DNA from: Corynebacterium glaucum
Lineage (GTDB): Bacteria > Actinomycetota > Actinomycetes > Mycobacteriales > Mycobacteriaceae
Assembly: GCF_002287505.1 (NCBI RefSeq)
Contig: NZ_CP019688.1
Coordinates: forward strand, 1,724,674-1,788,673
Length of the DNA: 64,000 nucleotides
Reading direction: 5' to 3'
The notes below the pieces were generated by a model that made no database searches, was not told where the DNA came from, and was given only the letters and a program-made list of their open reading frames with translations. Positions 1 to 8,469 of this stretch are shown piece by piece; within the stretch, counting starts at the first letter, position 1, and each line of letters begins with the position of its first letter. A program made the translations under genes and the position numbers.

Positions 1-307
1 CGCCGAGCACGGCACGCACATCATCGACGATGAGGACAGGACGGCGGTTGTCGGTGCCGTCGATAATGGCAAAGCCCTCGTCGTCGGTGAGGATGGCCCC
101 GGCCGCAGCACCGGCAGCAAAAGTTGCTCCGTGGACGCGAGTGCCGGGTAGCGCAGCGAACATGCCGCCGGGCTCGAGCGCCTGCGAATCGAGACTGATT
201 GAAGGCACCACTATCTCCTCGGCAGGCGCGTTCACAACCCTGGCACCTGCGATTTCTGCGAGACGTCGCAGCGTTGGCCCGTCACCCGGGTGGTGCAAAT
301 TGGTCAT
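1..307 (-). CDS. murE: UDP-N-acetylmuramoyl-tripeptide synthetase MurE, N-terminal part
   Basis: Partial gene running off the left edge; about 102 N-terminal residues are present. MurE adds the third-position diamino acid (meso-DAP in corynebacteria) to UDP-MurNAc-L-Ala-D-Glu in the cytoplasm. The visible part matches the family's N-terminal uridine-binding domain: SISLDSQALEPGGMFAALPG followed by a GATFAAGAAAGA-type segment. The ATG is preceded by AAGGAGG at a 7-nt distance, which fixes the start. It lies 61 nt downstream of ftsI in the same direction, the usual dcw order ftsI-murE. The catalytic centre is outside the window, so the call rests on the N-terminal domain and synteny. Confidence 0.88.
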   Translation of the reverse strand, partial: MTNLHHPGDGPTLRRLAEIAGARVVNAPAEEIVVPSISLDSQALEPGGMFAALPGTRVHGATFAAGAAAGAILTDDEGFAIIDGTDNRRPVLIVDDVRAVLG

Positions 308-368
308 AGGTACGCCTCCTTCTCTCCCACTGCTCTTAGCCATTTCCTAAACAGTTGTAATTTAATGT

Positions 369-2342
369 CTAGTCCGCTTGCAGAATATAGGGATCAGCGG
401 GGGGAGACGGGGGGACGTTCTCGCGGTTGAGCAGCCAGTTTGCGATCTGCGTGAACACCGGCGCAGCGGACTGACCGCCGGCACCCCCTTCGAGCGGACC
501 GCGCTTTGGTTCGTCGAGCATGACTGCCACGACAAAACGCGGATCGTCCGCAGGCGCGATGCCGGCGAAGGTGATCCAGAATTGGTGCTGCGAGTACGCC
601 CCGGTCTCCGAATTCACCTTTTGTGCGGTGCCGGTCTTGCCCGCGAGCTGGTAGCCCTCAAGCTCGTTGCCACCCGCGGTACCCGACTGTACGCCCGCCG
701 GATCGGACTGGAAGACGGAGCGGAACATGTCCACCACAGTGTGCGCGGTTTCTTCACTGACCACACGGGTGTGCTCAGGCTTGGGTTGGTCCACCTCTTG
801 GCCGTCCGGGCCGATGACACGGGAAATCACGCGTGGCTCGATGCGCTCGCCGCCGTTGGCAAGCGCTTGGTAAACGCTCGCCATCTGCAGCGCGGACCAG
901 CTCATGCCCTGGCCAATCGGCAGGTTGGCAAAGGTGCCGCCGGACCACTGCTCGCGAACCGGCAATAGGCCAGCAGTCTCGTTCGGCAGCTCAATGCCGG
1001 TCGTCTGGCCCAGGCCGAAGCGCTGCAGGTAGTCCCAGTAGCGTTCCTCCCCCAGCCGCTGCGCAAGCTGCAAGGTGCCCACGTTGGAAGACTTTCCGAA
1101 GATACCTGCAGTGGTGTACGGCACGACACCGTGCGGCCACGCGTCCGAGACGGTCACGCCCGCCATATCGATGGAGCCGGGCACCTGATGCACTTCGAAC
1201 GGATCGGTCAGCCCCTCTTCGATCGCGGCGGCCGCGGTGATCACCTTCGCCACAGAACCCGGTTCGAAGGGGTGGGAGATCGAGTCGTTCTCAAAATCGC
1301 GGCCTTCGGAGAGCTGCTTTTCCAGGTCGCCGTTCGGGTCGATCGTGCCCGTGTTCGCCATTGCCAGCACCTCACCGGTTCGCGCGTCAAGCACCACCGC
1401 CTGCGCGTCAAGCGCCTGCGAGTTCTCCTTCGCCTGCTCCAACGTCTGCTGCACGTACGTCTGCAGATCCAGATCGATGGTCAGCTCGACGCGCGACCCA
1501 TCCACCGCGGGCACCACATCGCGCAGCGTGCCGGGAATCGCCTGGCCGTCGCCGGAGACGTCCTCGCGGGAGCTTCCGTTAATGCCCGTGAGCATCGAAT
1601 CACCCGACGCCTCCAGGCCGAACTGCCCGTGGCCGTCCATGGAGACCCTGCCCAGGACGTTCTCGCCGATCGCCCCGTTCGGGTACTGGCGGATATCTTG
1701 GTGATCTGCCGCTACCCCGTGGAACGTCTGCGCAATGGTCGCCGCCACGTCCGGGTCGACGTTTCGCACCAGCACCTCATAGTCGGAGTCAGCATGCAGC
1801 TTGTCCAGAATTTCTCGAGAGCTCACGTCGCCCACCTTGCGGTTGGAGCTTTCGCTTGACGACGCAGCGTCCTCCTCAACCACGCCATCCCCAATCATGC
1901 TGGGGATCTCGTTGGCCATGGTTCGAAGCACGTCTTCCACACGAGCGTCGATCTGGGCGTCGATGGAGTCCCGAGACAGCCCGTCGACACGCATTTGTAG
2001 CTCCTGCTGCTGGCGGATCTCGTTGCGCAGCGTGACTGGGGAGACGGTAAGCGATCGCGCCTGCATCGTGTAAGCGAGCTGGTTGCCCTCGCGATCTACG
2101 ATTTCGCCTCGGCGCGCAGGCTCGGTGTAGACGCGTGCGCGCTGAGCCTGCGCTTGCTCGCGGAGTTCTGGCCCCCACACCACCTGGACCCAGAAAAGGC
2201 GCCCGATCAGCACAGCGGCGAGTACAAGGAAAGCGACCGCGAACCAGGACGACCGGCGGTTGGTGATTTGGGATTGACGCACCGGTACATTCGCAGTCTC
2301 GCGCTTTCGAATGCGGTTGTTTGGCTCAGCCGGCCTGACCAC
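369..2342 (-). CDS. ftsI: Septal peptidoglycan transpeptidase FtsI (class B penicillin-binding protein)
   Basis: A 657-residue class B PBP that cross-links septal peptidoglycan. A short basic N-terminus is followed by one membrane anchor (WFAVAFLVLAAVLIGRLFWV, about residues 33-52), the PBP dimerisation domain (RGEIVDREG) and the transpeptidase domain with all three active-site motifs: SVAK (nucleophile Ser, in EPGSVAKVITA), SSN (in GKSSNVGTLQ) and KTG (in LAGKTGTAQK). The GTG start is preceded by AGGTAGGTGA. It follows the FtsL-like gene by 83 nt and precedes murE. Length and motifs are normal for actinobacterial FtsI/PBP3. Confidence 0.95.
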   Translation of the reverse strand: MVRPAEPNNRIRKRETANVPVRQSQITNRRSSWFAVAFLVLAAVLIGRLFWVQVVWGPELREQAQAQRARVYTEPARRGEIVDREGNQLAYTMQARSLTVSPVTLRNEIRQQQELQMRVDGLSRDSIDAQIDARVEDVLRTMANEIPSMIGDGVVEEDAASSSESSNRKVGDVSSREILDKLHADSDYEVLVRNVDPDVAATIAQTFHGVAADHQDIRQYPNGAIGENVLGRVSMDGHGQFGLEASGDSMLTGINGSSREDVSGDGQAIPGTLRDVVPAVDGSRVELTIDLDLQTYVQQTLEQAKENSQALDAQAVVLDARTGEVLAMANTGTIDPNGDLEKQLSEGRDFENDSISHPFEPGSVAKVITAAAAIEEGLTDPFEVHQVPGSIDMAGVTVSDAWPHGVVPYTTAGIFGKSSNVGTLQLAQRLGEERYWDYLQRFGLGQTTGIELPNETAGLLPVREQWSGGTFANLPIGQGMSWSALQMASVYQALANGGERIEPRVISRVIGPDGQEVDQPKPEHTRVVSEETAHTVVDMFRSVFQSDPAGVQSGTAGGNELEGYQLAGKTGTAQKVNSETGAYSQHQFWITFAGIAPADDPRFVVAVMLDEPKRGPLEGGAGGQSAAPVFTQIANWLLNRENVPPSPPADPYILQAD

Positions 2343-2425
2343 GAGCGTGTGTCACCTACCTTGCACTAGTTGTATCGACCCCCCCATACTGCACGTTGAC
2401 GGTCGGTTCCAGCGTGCGCCACACG

Positions 2426-3148
2426 CTAGAACGCGGTGGGAACGTTCGGCTGGTAGGGCGCCACGTTGTCGAGGTGCGGACCAGCGGTATCGGGGACGTT
2501 GGCCGGAGCCTCGGCGCGTGAATGTTCCTCTCCCAAGACGTTGCCGCCCGGGACTTGGGTGAGGTTGTCCGCGACCTCGTCGACCGCCCGGCGGTTGGAG
2601 GTCGCACGATCTGCACGGGTCGGGGCACCATTGACGTCAACCACTGGCGCAACCGCTTCCGGATTCGGTTCGCGGCGCTGTTCGAGCGCCCCGTCGGCAG
2701 TGACTTCCATGATGCCCGGCTGGGCCGCAACGACCATGCCTGCGTCTGCGGCACGCTGCGCAATTTCGGCAGACGAGCGCAGATCCTCCAGATCACGGTT
2801 AAGCGACTCGACCTCGTTTTGCAGCATCCGCTCCTTCGACTGGAGCTGCTGGATAGTGAAGGTCTGCGTGGTGGACACGCCCGAAAGCACCATCGCCACT
2901 GCCACACCGATCGCGAGAATGGTCAGGGCGATACCGCCAACGGCGAAGATCGGGTGCTTCGGTTTGACCGGGGCTGCAACGCGGCGACCGCGGACCGAGA
3001 CAACCTGCTGCGAGCCGAGGCGACCGCGAGATTTGCCGTGCGGGACGTGGGGACGCACCCCAGGCCGCGCGGGTGCGCGACCCGGGGCCGGTGCCGGGGC
3101 CGTGCGAGTGCGCGGCAGCGTCATTGTGTTGGAGTTGTGTACTGCCAT
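2426..3148 (-). CDS. ftsL: FtsL-like bitopic division protein
   Basis: Basic, proline-rich cytoplasmic N-terminus (about residues 1-65), one membrane span (IFAVGGIALTILAIGVAVAM), then a short coiled-coil (QLQSKERMLQNEVESLNRDL) and a low-complexity tail ending PNVPTAF. Topology and the position between rsmH and ftsI are those of actinobacterial FtsL, which recruits and activates FtsW/FtsI with FtsQ/FtsB. Sequence conservation in this family is poor, so the name rests mainly on topology and synteny. An upstream GTG at 3157 overlaps the rsmH stop (GTGA), but the ATG at 3148 is better spaced from AAGGACAGTGAG. Confidence 0.8.
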   Translation of the reverse strand: MAVHNSNTMTLPRTRTAPAPAPGRAPARPGVRPHVPHGKSRGRLGSQQVVSVRGRRVAAPVKPKHPIFAVGGIALTILAIGVAVAMVLSGVSTTQTFTIQQLQSKERMLQNEVESLNRDLEDLRSSAEIAQRAADAGMVVAAQPGIMEVTADGALEQRREPNPEAVAPVVDVNGAPTRADRATSNRRAVDEVADNLTQVPGGNVLGEEHSRAEAPANVPDTAGPHLDNVAPYQPNVPTAF

Positions 3149-3153
3149 GGTTC

Positions 3154-4164
3154 TCACTGTCCTTCGGTCTGGTTGTCGTTGGTTGAGGCAAGCTTTTCGA
3201 TCCCGCGAACACGCACCGGTGCCGCCCGTGGATTGCGTTCAATCTCCGCTTCCGGGGCCTTCTCGGCACTGTGGGTGATCGCTGCGAATTTTGGCGCCGT
3301 TCCGGGAAGGTCCATCGGCAACCCAGGCGGAGTTTTCGACGTGGTCAGCTCCGCGAACGCGGATTTGACGATCTTGTCTTCCAGGCTCTGGTAGCTCATG
3401 AAGACAGCTCGCCCACCCACGCCAAGCATCTCGGTGATGACGGGCACCGCATTCTCGACGGCCTCGAGCTCGCGGTTGACCTCCACACGCAACGCCTGGA
3501 AGGTGCGTTTGGCAGGGTGTCCACCAGTGCGTCGCGACGCAGCGGGGATGGTGTTGTAGAGCAGTTCCACGAGACGCGCACTGCGCGAAAACGGTTCGCG
3601 TTCCCGCTCTTTCACCACGGCGCTGGCGATTTTGCCGGCGAACCGTTCGTCGCCGTAAGTCTTGAGAATCCGCGCAATATCACCGTGGGAGTACGTATTC
3701 AGGATGTCCGCTGCTGTGACTTCCGTAGTCGGGTCCATGCGCATGTCCAGCGGCGCATCTACTTTGTACGCAAAGCCGCGCTCTTCCTGGTCCAGCTGCA
3801 TCGAGGAAACACCCAGATCGAACAGTGCCCCCGCAACCCCACTTTCGCGAACTGCGTCGAAGGCTGGACCTACACCAGCCGCGATGGGTTCCGTAATCCG
3901 GTCGAACCTCGCCTGCACCGACGAAAATCGGTCCCCGAACCGAGCGAGGCGGTTCAAAGCGATGGCGAGGGCTTGAGGGTCGCGATCCACACCAATCACA
4001 CGGACGTTGGGGAACACCTCGAGGAAGTGCTCGGTGTGTCCGCCGGCACCGAGAGTGCCATCGACAATGACGGCAGTATCGCCGAAAGCTTCAACAGCAG
4101 GGGCGAGCAGCTCGGCCATGCGGTCGCGCATAACGGGGACGTGGCCGTGGTCTTCGGTAGCCAT
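3154..4164 (-). CDS. rsmH: 16S rRNA (cytosine-1402-N4)-methyltransferase RsmH (MraW)
   Basis: SAM-dependent methyltransferase that N4-methylates C1402 of 16S rRNA in the ribosomal P site. The protein begins with the typical HVPVMRDRM segment, followed by the SAM-binding GTLGAGGHT loop, GVDRDPQAL, and the family motif [12 protein letters not shown]...RGFAYK. The C-terminal half has [16 protein letters not shown], as expected. I take the ATG at 4164 because GGGGGTGA lies 8 nt upstream; the GTG at 4176 falls inside that ribosome-binding site. Second conserved gene of the mraZ-rsmH-ftsL-ftsI unit. Confidence 0.95.
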   Translation of the reverse strand: MATEDHGHVPVMRDRMAELLAPAVEAFGDTAVIVDGTLGAGGHTEHFLEVFPNVRVIGVDRDPQALAIALNRLARFGDRFSSVQARFDRITEPIAAGVGPAFDAVRESGVAGALFDLGVSSMQLDQEERGFAYKVDAPLDMRMDPTTEVTAADILNTYSHGDIARILKTYGDERFAGKIASAVVKEREREPFSRSARLVELLYNTIPAASRRTGGHPAKRTFQALRVEVNRELEAVENAVPVITEMLGVGGRAVFMSYQSLEDKIVKSAFAELTTSKTPPGLPMDLPGTAPKFAAITHSAEKAPEAEIERNPRAAPVRVRGIEKLASTNDNQTEGQ

Positions 4165-4355
4165 CCTGGGTGTCACCCCCTGCCGTCGTTAAGTGCCTCG
4201 CGTATGGGTTTCCCTCGTTGGGGGAGCGAGTAGAGCCCTGCCCGGGGCGGCTGATCTGATGTCGGGGAAGTACACCAGAGAAGCTTCACACCCCGGACAG
4301 AGTCCGTACACGCTCTCCGTCAGTAGTCGGGTGCCCGCTCTTCGGGTAGTCAGTC

Positions 4356-4790
4356 CTAGAGCAGACCGGAGAGAATGTCGTCGTCGTCCGCCGCGGAGAA
4401 CGCGGCTTCCGTCTCTTGTTGGTAGTTAGCCCAGGACTCTGCGTCCCAGATCTCGAGAAAATCAACCGAACCAATGACTACGCACTCCTTCGACAGGTTT
4501 GCGTACTCGCGGTGCGCCGGCGACAGCGTGATGCGACCTGATCCGTCAAGCGTTTGCTCATCTGCACTGGAAGCCAGGTTGCGGATGAACGCTCGCGCTT
4601 TCGGGTTCGTGCGAGAAGCGGCCGCCGCTTTACGCGCGCGAGCAGCGAACTCCTCACGGGGGTAGACCGCAAGCGAGTGATCCTGCCCCTTGGTCACCAT
4701 CAGCCCGTCCGCCAATTCCTCTCGAAACTTGGCGGGCAGCGTCAGGCGCCCTTTGTCGTCGAGTTTGGGAGTGTAGGTTCCCAGAAACAT
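4356..4790 (-). CDS. mraZ: Division/cell-wall cluster regulator MraZ
   Basis: A 144-residue protein with two AbrB/MraZ-type swapped-hairpin repeats, each with the family signature: [14 protein letters not shown] (about residues 11-24) and [14 protein letters not shown] (about residues 82-95). MraZ is a DNA-binding repressor of its own dcw operon in E. coli and Mycoplasma, recognising GTGGG-type direct repeats spaced by one helical turn; such an array lies 110 nt upstream here. AAGGAAAGGTAGG precedes the ATG. A roughly 190-nt gap with no gene separates it from rsmH. Confidence 0.96.
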   Translation of the reverse strand: MFLGTYTPKLDDKGRLTLPAKFREELADGLMVTKGQDHSLAVYPREEFAARARKAAAASRTNPKARAFIRNLASSADEQTLDGSGRITLSPAHREYANLSKECVVIGSVDFLEIWDAESWANYQQETEAAFSAADDDDILSGLL

Positions 4791-4899
4791 CGGGCGACCT
4801 ACCTTTCCTTCACCGTCTGACCATGAGCTCTGAAGTTTTCTCGGCTTCGATCCATGGCTTTCACGTAGTCAAAATGAACACCACGTCTCTCCGCTGCGC

Positions 4900-4924
4900 C
4901 CCACTTTAACCCACTTCAACCCAC
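4900..4924 (-). promoter_or_regulatory. MraZ operator (three GTGGG direct repeats, 10-bp period)
   Basis: On the minus strand GTGGG occurs at 4924-4920, 4914-4910 and 4904-4900, exactly ten bases apart, upstream of mraZ. This is the arrangement known for MraZ autoregulatory sites. Binding itself is inferred. Confidence 0.8.
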
Positions 4925-5127
4925 AAAAGCTAGAAGGCGCGCAAAATTCTCCGCACATTTCAGAATCTCCGCAGGTGAAAAGCCATGATAGTCGTGGGGA
5001 GATTTTCCACAATTTTCGTCTCTCGCCTAACTTGAACCCCTTTATTCACACAAAATCAACGACGCATCAGCCCTACCCACCCAGCCTCCACAACCCCTAC
5101 GCCGCCCGACCTGGCAATATTGTTGCA

Positions 5128-5165
5128 GTGGGGCGCGGTGGGTGAAGAAGGTGGGTGAAAGTGGG
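5128..5165 (+). promoter_or_regulatory. Second GTGGG cluster in the mraZ upstream region
   Basis: Four GTGGG pentamers on the plus strand at 5128-5132, 5138-5142, 5151-5155 and 5161-5165 (spacing 10, 13, 10). They point opposite to the mraZ operator and lie between it and the DUF3040 terminator. They may be extra MraZ sites or chance G-rich sequence. Confidence 0.35.
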
Positions 5166-5183
5166 AGCCCTGAAGAGGGCACG

Positions 5184-5216
5184 AAAAAGTGCCCCTCCGA
5201 ATCGGAGGGGCACTTT
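5184..5216 (-). terminator. Intrinsic terminator of the DUF3040 gene
   Basis: Perfect hairpin GTGCCCCTCCGA/TCGGAGGGGCAC, followed on the minus strand by a run of T residues, 15-20 nt after the DUF3040 stop codon. The flanking A/T tracts could let it work in both directions. Confidence 0.9.
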
Positions 5217-5230
5217 GCCTACAGCCTTAC

Positions 5231-5623
5231 CTATTGGCGATCTTCGAAACGGCGACGGAAGTTCTCTTCCATCGCGACACTGCGCTGGGATCGCTGCCGC
5301 TCCCCTGTCGACGCAACCCGACTTGGCCCGGGATTCGACACCGGGGCACGCAGGGCCATGACACCGCCAGCCATCATCACCCCGAAACCGAGCACGCTGA
5401 TCACGATTGCCCACATGCTCATCGACGCAAGTGCAACACCGCCAATCAGCAGCACGAGGCCGAGTACCATGAGAGCGACGCTGCGCATCGTGAGCTGGCC
5501 GGTTCGCGGCGCGTCGCTGAATCCAACCTCGTGGGCGACATCGCTTCCGAACTTCGGATCCTCTGCAAGCAACGATTGCTCGATCTCGCGTAGCGCTTGC
5601 TGCTCCTGCTCAGAAAGAGACAC
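5231..5623 (-). CDS. DUF3040 family membrane protein
   Basis: A 130-residue actinobacterial DUF3040 protein of unknown function. The soluble N-terminus (MSLSEQEQQALREIEQSLL) is the family hallmark; two adjacent membrane spans follow (about residues 45-66 and 70-90), then an Arg-rich cytoplasmic tail. The GTG start has GGAG 7 nt upstream. Its position just outside the dcw cluster, upstream of mraZ, is conserved in corynebacteria and mycobacteria, which suggests but does not prove a cell-envelope role. Confidence 0.85.
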   Translation of the reverse strand: MSLSEQEQQALREIEQSLLAEDPKFGSDVAHEVGFSDAPRTGQLTMRSVALMVLGLVLLIGGVALASMSMWAIVISVLGFGVMMAGGVMALRAPVSNPGPSRVASTGERQRSQRSVAMEENFRRRFEDRQ

Positions 5624-5751
5624 TAGTTTACTCCACAGCTAATGGGCGGACATTGTTTCCCTAATAACGGCCATAGTATCGGTTTTGTTCCCGCCACTGA
5701 TATTCGTCCTGGGATTCGCCCTTCCCACCAAACGTCCCTTTACAGTCTCGG

Positions 5752-6186
5752 CTATGCAACTAGGGGCAGATCCACCGGATGGACATCCCTATAGAACTCC
5801 TCGACGTCTGCAAGTAACCGAAGAACCAGTTTCGGATCGGGGGCAGTATCAATACCAGATGCGACACGACCTCTCGTCCGAGAGTAAGTCTGGAACCGTG
5901 CCGCCCAGCGCTTCCCATCATCGCCCGTAAGCGCCAGTTTCTCCCACGCGCTGGACGGGTGCCGTTTACGCTTCCGTAAGTCCGGCGAATCGGCGTTGGC
6001 CGCACCGGCAACTCGGAGCGCGCCTCGGTACGCATTTTCTAGGGCGAGATCAAATTGCCCCGCCTCGATCTCATCGTGAGCCGCAGCAATCAACGTCTCC
6101 GCAGAGGCCAAGAACTGGTCCCTGCGCGAAAGCGATGCAGTAGCGCCATACGTTGCCCGAGTGGTTGCCGAAACAATGCTGCCCAT
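5752..6186 (-). CDS. SAV_6107 family HEPN-domain protein
   Basis: A 144-residue soluble protein resembling the SAV_6107 HEPN family. It has an all-helical pattern, with FLASAETLIAAAHDEIEAG and LALENAYRGALRVAGA like the first HEPN helices; the second half is basic (RKRKRHPSSAWEKL) and ends DVHPVDLPLVA. HEPN proteins often bind or cleave nucleotides or RNA, but no clear Rx4-6H catalytic motif is seen, so enzymatic activity is not claimed. AAAGGGG precedes the ATG. It is divergent from the acetyltransferase gene and conserved at this locus in corynebacteria. Confidence 0.75.
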   Translation of the reverse strand: MGSIVSATTRATYGATASLSRRDQFLASAETLIAAAHDEIEAGQFDLALENAYRGALRVAGAANADSPDLRKRKRHPSSAWEKLALTGDDGKRWAARFQTYSRTRGRVASGIDTAPDPKLVLRLLADVEEFYRDVHPVDLPLVA

Positions 6187-6324
6187 GTTTTCCCCTTTGT
6201 GTGCGTTCAGATTTGTTGCACCTGAACCTAAAACATCCGTTCGACATTCCGTGCGGCTCTATAGAACATGTTTTCGAATCGTTTAAATACCACACATCCC
6301 CACTCATCGTGGTTAGGTGATGGG

Positions 6325-6891
6325 GTGACCGTTGAAATCCGTCGCCTTAGCCCAGCCGAATTTACAATGCTGGCACCCGACCTGGTCGACATCTATCTAG
6401 AAGCCATGGGTTACGACCCATCTATACGACAACAGCGCATCAACGTTTGGCGCCGAGAAATCATGTGGGAAGGCTTCACCGCAATCGCAGCAGTGGAGCA
6501 GGAAGATGTTGTCGGCGTTGCCTACGGCTTTCTTGGCACCCGCGAGCGTTGGTGGGACCGGCAACTACTTCGCAGCATGCGACAATCAGGCGGCATCACT
6601 GAGCAGCGCCAGCAGATCCTCAACAGCTACTTCGAAATCGCCGAGATCCATGTCTCGTCGTCTCGCCAGGGCCACGGTATCGGCGCCGCACTTCTAACGG
6701 AACTGCTACGCTTGGCCCCCGCCGAGTGGGCACTGCTCTCTACGCCGGAAGTGGACGGTGAAGCGAATAGCGCGTTTGGGCTGTACCGCAAGTTCGGGTT
6801 CACCGACATCGCGCGCGACTACCTTTATCCCGGCGACCACCGTCCGTTCGCCATCCTCGGCCGACCGCTACCGCTCTCACCCAAGAAATAG
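6325..6891 (+). CDS. GNAT family N-acetyltransferase
   Basis: GCN5-related acetyltransferase with the acetyl-CoA-binding motif SSSRQGHGIGAALLTELLRLA (RxxGxG/A type), preceded by a beta-strand EIHVSS and followed by LSTPEVDGEANSAFGLYRKFGF (motif B). The acceptor substrate cannot be told from sequence. I prefer the GTG at 6325 (protein VTVEIRRLSPAEF), preceded by AGGTGA. The frame is also open from an ATG at 6268, but that adds 19 residues unlike a GNAT N-terminus. Divergent from the HEPN gene, 64 nt before idsA. Confidence 0.82.
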   Translation: MTVEIRRLSPAEFTMLAPDLVDIYLEAMGYDPSIRQQRINVWRREIMWEGFTAIAAVEQEDVVGVAYGFLGTRERWWDRQLLRSMRQSGGITEQRQQILNSYFEIAEIHVSSSRQGHGIGAALLTELLRLAPAEWALLSTPEVDGEANSAFGLYRKFGFTDIARDYLYPGDHRPFAILGRPLPLSPKK

Positions 6892-6955
6892 CTTCACTGT
6901 AGGGTAGGTGGCCGAATAGCGCACTATCTGCGCCTCTACATATAAAGGAGCACTT

Positions 6956-8047
6956 GTGGATTACCGCAGTGTCGACCTCGTTGAGGTTCCGGCAGCTGTC
7001 AACGCCCAGCTTGCTGAGTACTTCTCCTACCGCGCACCCGAGGTGGCCGCGCTGGGTTCACCTTTCCAGAAGTCGGTCTCGTACCTCGAGCAATTCGTGC
7101 TCGGAGGAGGCAAGCGAATCCGTCCGCTGTATGGGTGGGCAGGGTTCGTCGGCGGCGGCGGACTCGAGACAGGCGAAGAGGATCCGCAGTCCGTGTTGCG
7201 CGCAGTCAGCGCTCTAGAGTTCATCCAAGCCTGCGCACTCATTCACGATGACATCATCGATGCCTCTGATACCCGCCGTGGACAACCAACGGTGCATCGA
7301 GCTATTGAGGCAGAGCACCAGCAGCGCGATTTCTTGGGCAGTTCGCCAGCGTTCGGCGAGCACGCTGCAATTCTCATCGGTGATCTTGCCCTGGTCTGGG
7401 CGGAGGACATGTGGCGGTCGTCTGGTGTGTCGAACGCCGCGCTTGATCGCGCAGCAGAGCCATGGCAGGGCATGCGCACTGAAGTCATTGGAGGCCAGCT
7501 CCTCGACATCATGCTGGAAGCTGAGGGAAGCGAGTCGGCCGAAGCGGCGAATACGGTCAACCGCTACAAGACCGCGGCCTACACCATCGAGCGTCCGTTG
7601 CACCTGGGCGCGGCCTTGGCCGGAGCAACAGACGCCATCATCGAGGCGTTTCGAGGCTACGGTCGCGATATCGGGATGGCGTTCCAGCTTCGCGACGACA
7701 TGCTCGGGGTCTTCGGCGACTCAGCGATCACCGGTAAGCCCGCCGGCGACGACCTGCGCGAAGGCAAACGGACCGTGCTTTACGCCACCGCACTTAAGCT
7801 CCTAGATGAGTCCAGCCCCGGTCAGGCAGCTAAGCTGCGCGCCGGCATCGGTACTGTCGAAGATCCCGACGCTGTACACGAAATTGCATCCATTATCGCG
7901 GGCAGCGGCGCTGTGGAAGCGGTCGAAGAGGAGATCGATCGACTGAGCACCTCCGGTCTCGCTCACCTCGACAGCGTCACCCTCAGCGACGAAGTCGGAG
8001 AAATTCTGCGCACACTCGCGATCAAATCAACCGCTCGACGCAGTTAA
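6956..8047 (+). CDS. idsA: Polyprenyl (geranylgeranyl-type) diphosphate synthase
   Basis: A 363-residue all-alpha trans-prenyltransferase that condenses isopentenyl diphosphate with allylic diphosphates. The first Asp-rich motif is HDDIIDASDTRRG (DDxxD, about residues 100-104), the second QLRDDMLGVFGD; also GGGKRIRP near residue 45 and FQLRDD. In corynebacteria the enzyme at this locus (IdsA) makes geranylgeranyl diphosphate for menaquinone and carotenoid synthesis; chain length here is inferred from synteny. GTG start with AAAGGAG 5 nt upstream. Converges on the Rv2175c-like gene with no gap. Confidence 0.92.
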   Translation: MDYRSVDLVEVPAAVNAQLAEYFSYRAPEVAALGSPFQKSVSYLEQFVLGGGKRIRPLYGWAGFVGGGGLETGEEDPQSVLRAVSALEFIQACALIHDDIIDASDTRRGQPTVHRAIEAEHQQRDFLGSSPAFGEHAAILIGDLALVWAEDMWRSSGVSNAALDRAAEPWQGMRTEVIGGQLLDIMLEAEGSESAEAANTVNRYKTAAYTIERPLHLGAALAGATDAIIEAFRGYGRDIGMAFQLRDDMLGVFGDSAITGKPAGDDLREGKRTVLYATALKLLDESSPGQAAKLRAGIGTVEDPDAVHEIASIIAGSGAVEAVEEEIDRLSTSGLAHLDSVTLSDEVGEILRTLAIKSTARRS

Positions 8048-8410
8048 CTAAAATGCCATCGCTTGCGCGCGGCGGATCACTTCGCGCGCACCGTGACCAT
8101 GCAGCGCGTCAATCGGCCTACCCGGTAAGGATTCGTCCTCCGTGAACAAGAACTGGAGGATCTCTGCAGGCTCGTAGCCGCCGTCGGAAAGCACTGTAAT
8201 CGCTCCACCGACAAACTTGGACAGCTCACCGTCGTCAAGCAATGCCGCCGGAATCGTGTTCACGCCATCCTTGCGGTAGACCACCAGCTTGCCAGCGCCC
8301 ACCATGTCGTGCACCTTCGTCACCGGCACGCCGAGGATCTCAGCTACGTCTGGAAATGGAAGAAGCTCCTCGTTGACAAGGAGCGCATCAAGATTCTGCT
8401 GGGAAGTCAC
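8048..8410 (-). CDS. Rv2175c family winged-helix DNA-binding protein
   Basis: About 120 residues: an N-terminal helix-turn-helix of the excisionase/MerR type (LLPFPDVAEILGVPVTKVHDMV) with a short wing (KLVVYRKDGVNTIPAALL), and a conserved C-terminal domain (YEPAEILQFLFTEDESLPGRPIDALHGHGAREVIRRAQ). In Mycobacterium tuberculosis Rv2175c is the phosphorylation substrate of PknL, encoded next door; the same divergent pair is present here. I choose the GTG at 8410: a TAAACT hexamer lies 8 nt upstream, fitting a leaderless transcript; TTG at 8419 is an alternative. Confidence 0.85.
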   Translation of the reverse strand: MTSQQNLDALLVNEELLPFPDVAEILGVPVTKVHDMVGAGKLVVYRKDGVNTIPAALLDDGELSKFVGGAITVLSDGGYEPAEILQFLFTEDESLPGRPIDALHGHGAREVIRRAQAMAF

Positions 8411-8469
8411 GGCTCCCAAGTTTAGCGCGCCGTTGGCCTTCAGCTTGCGCGGTGAGCATACTGAAACGC

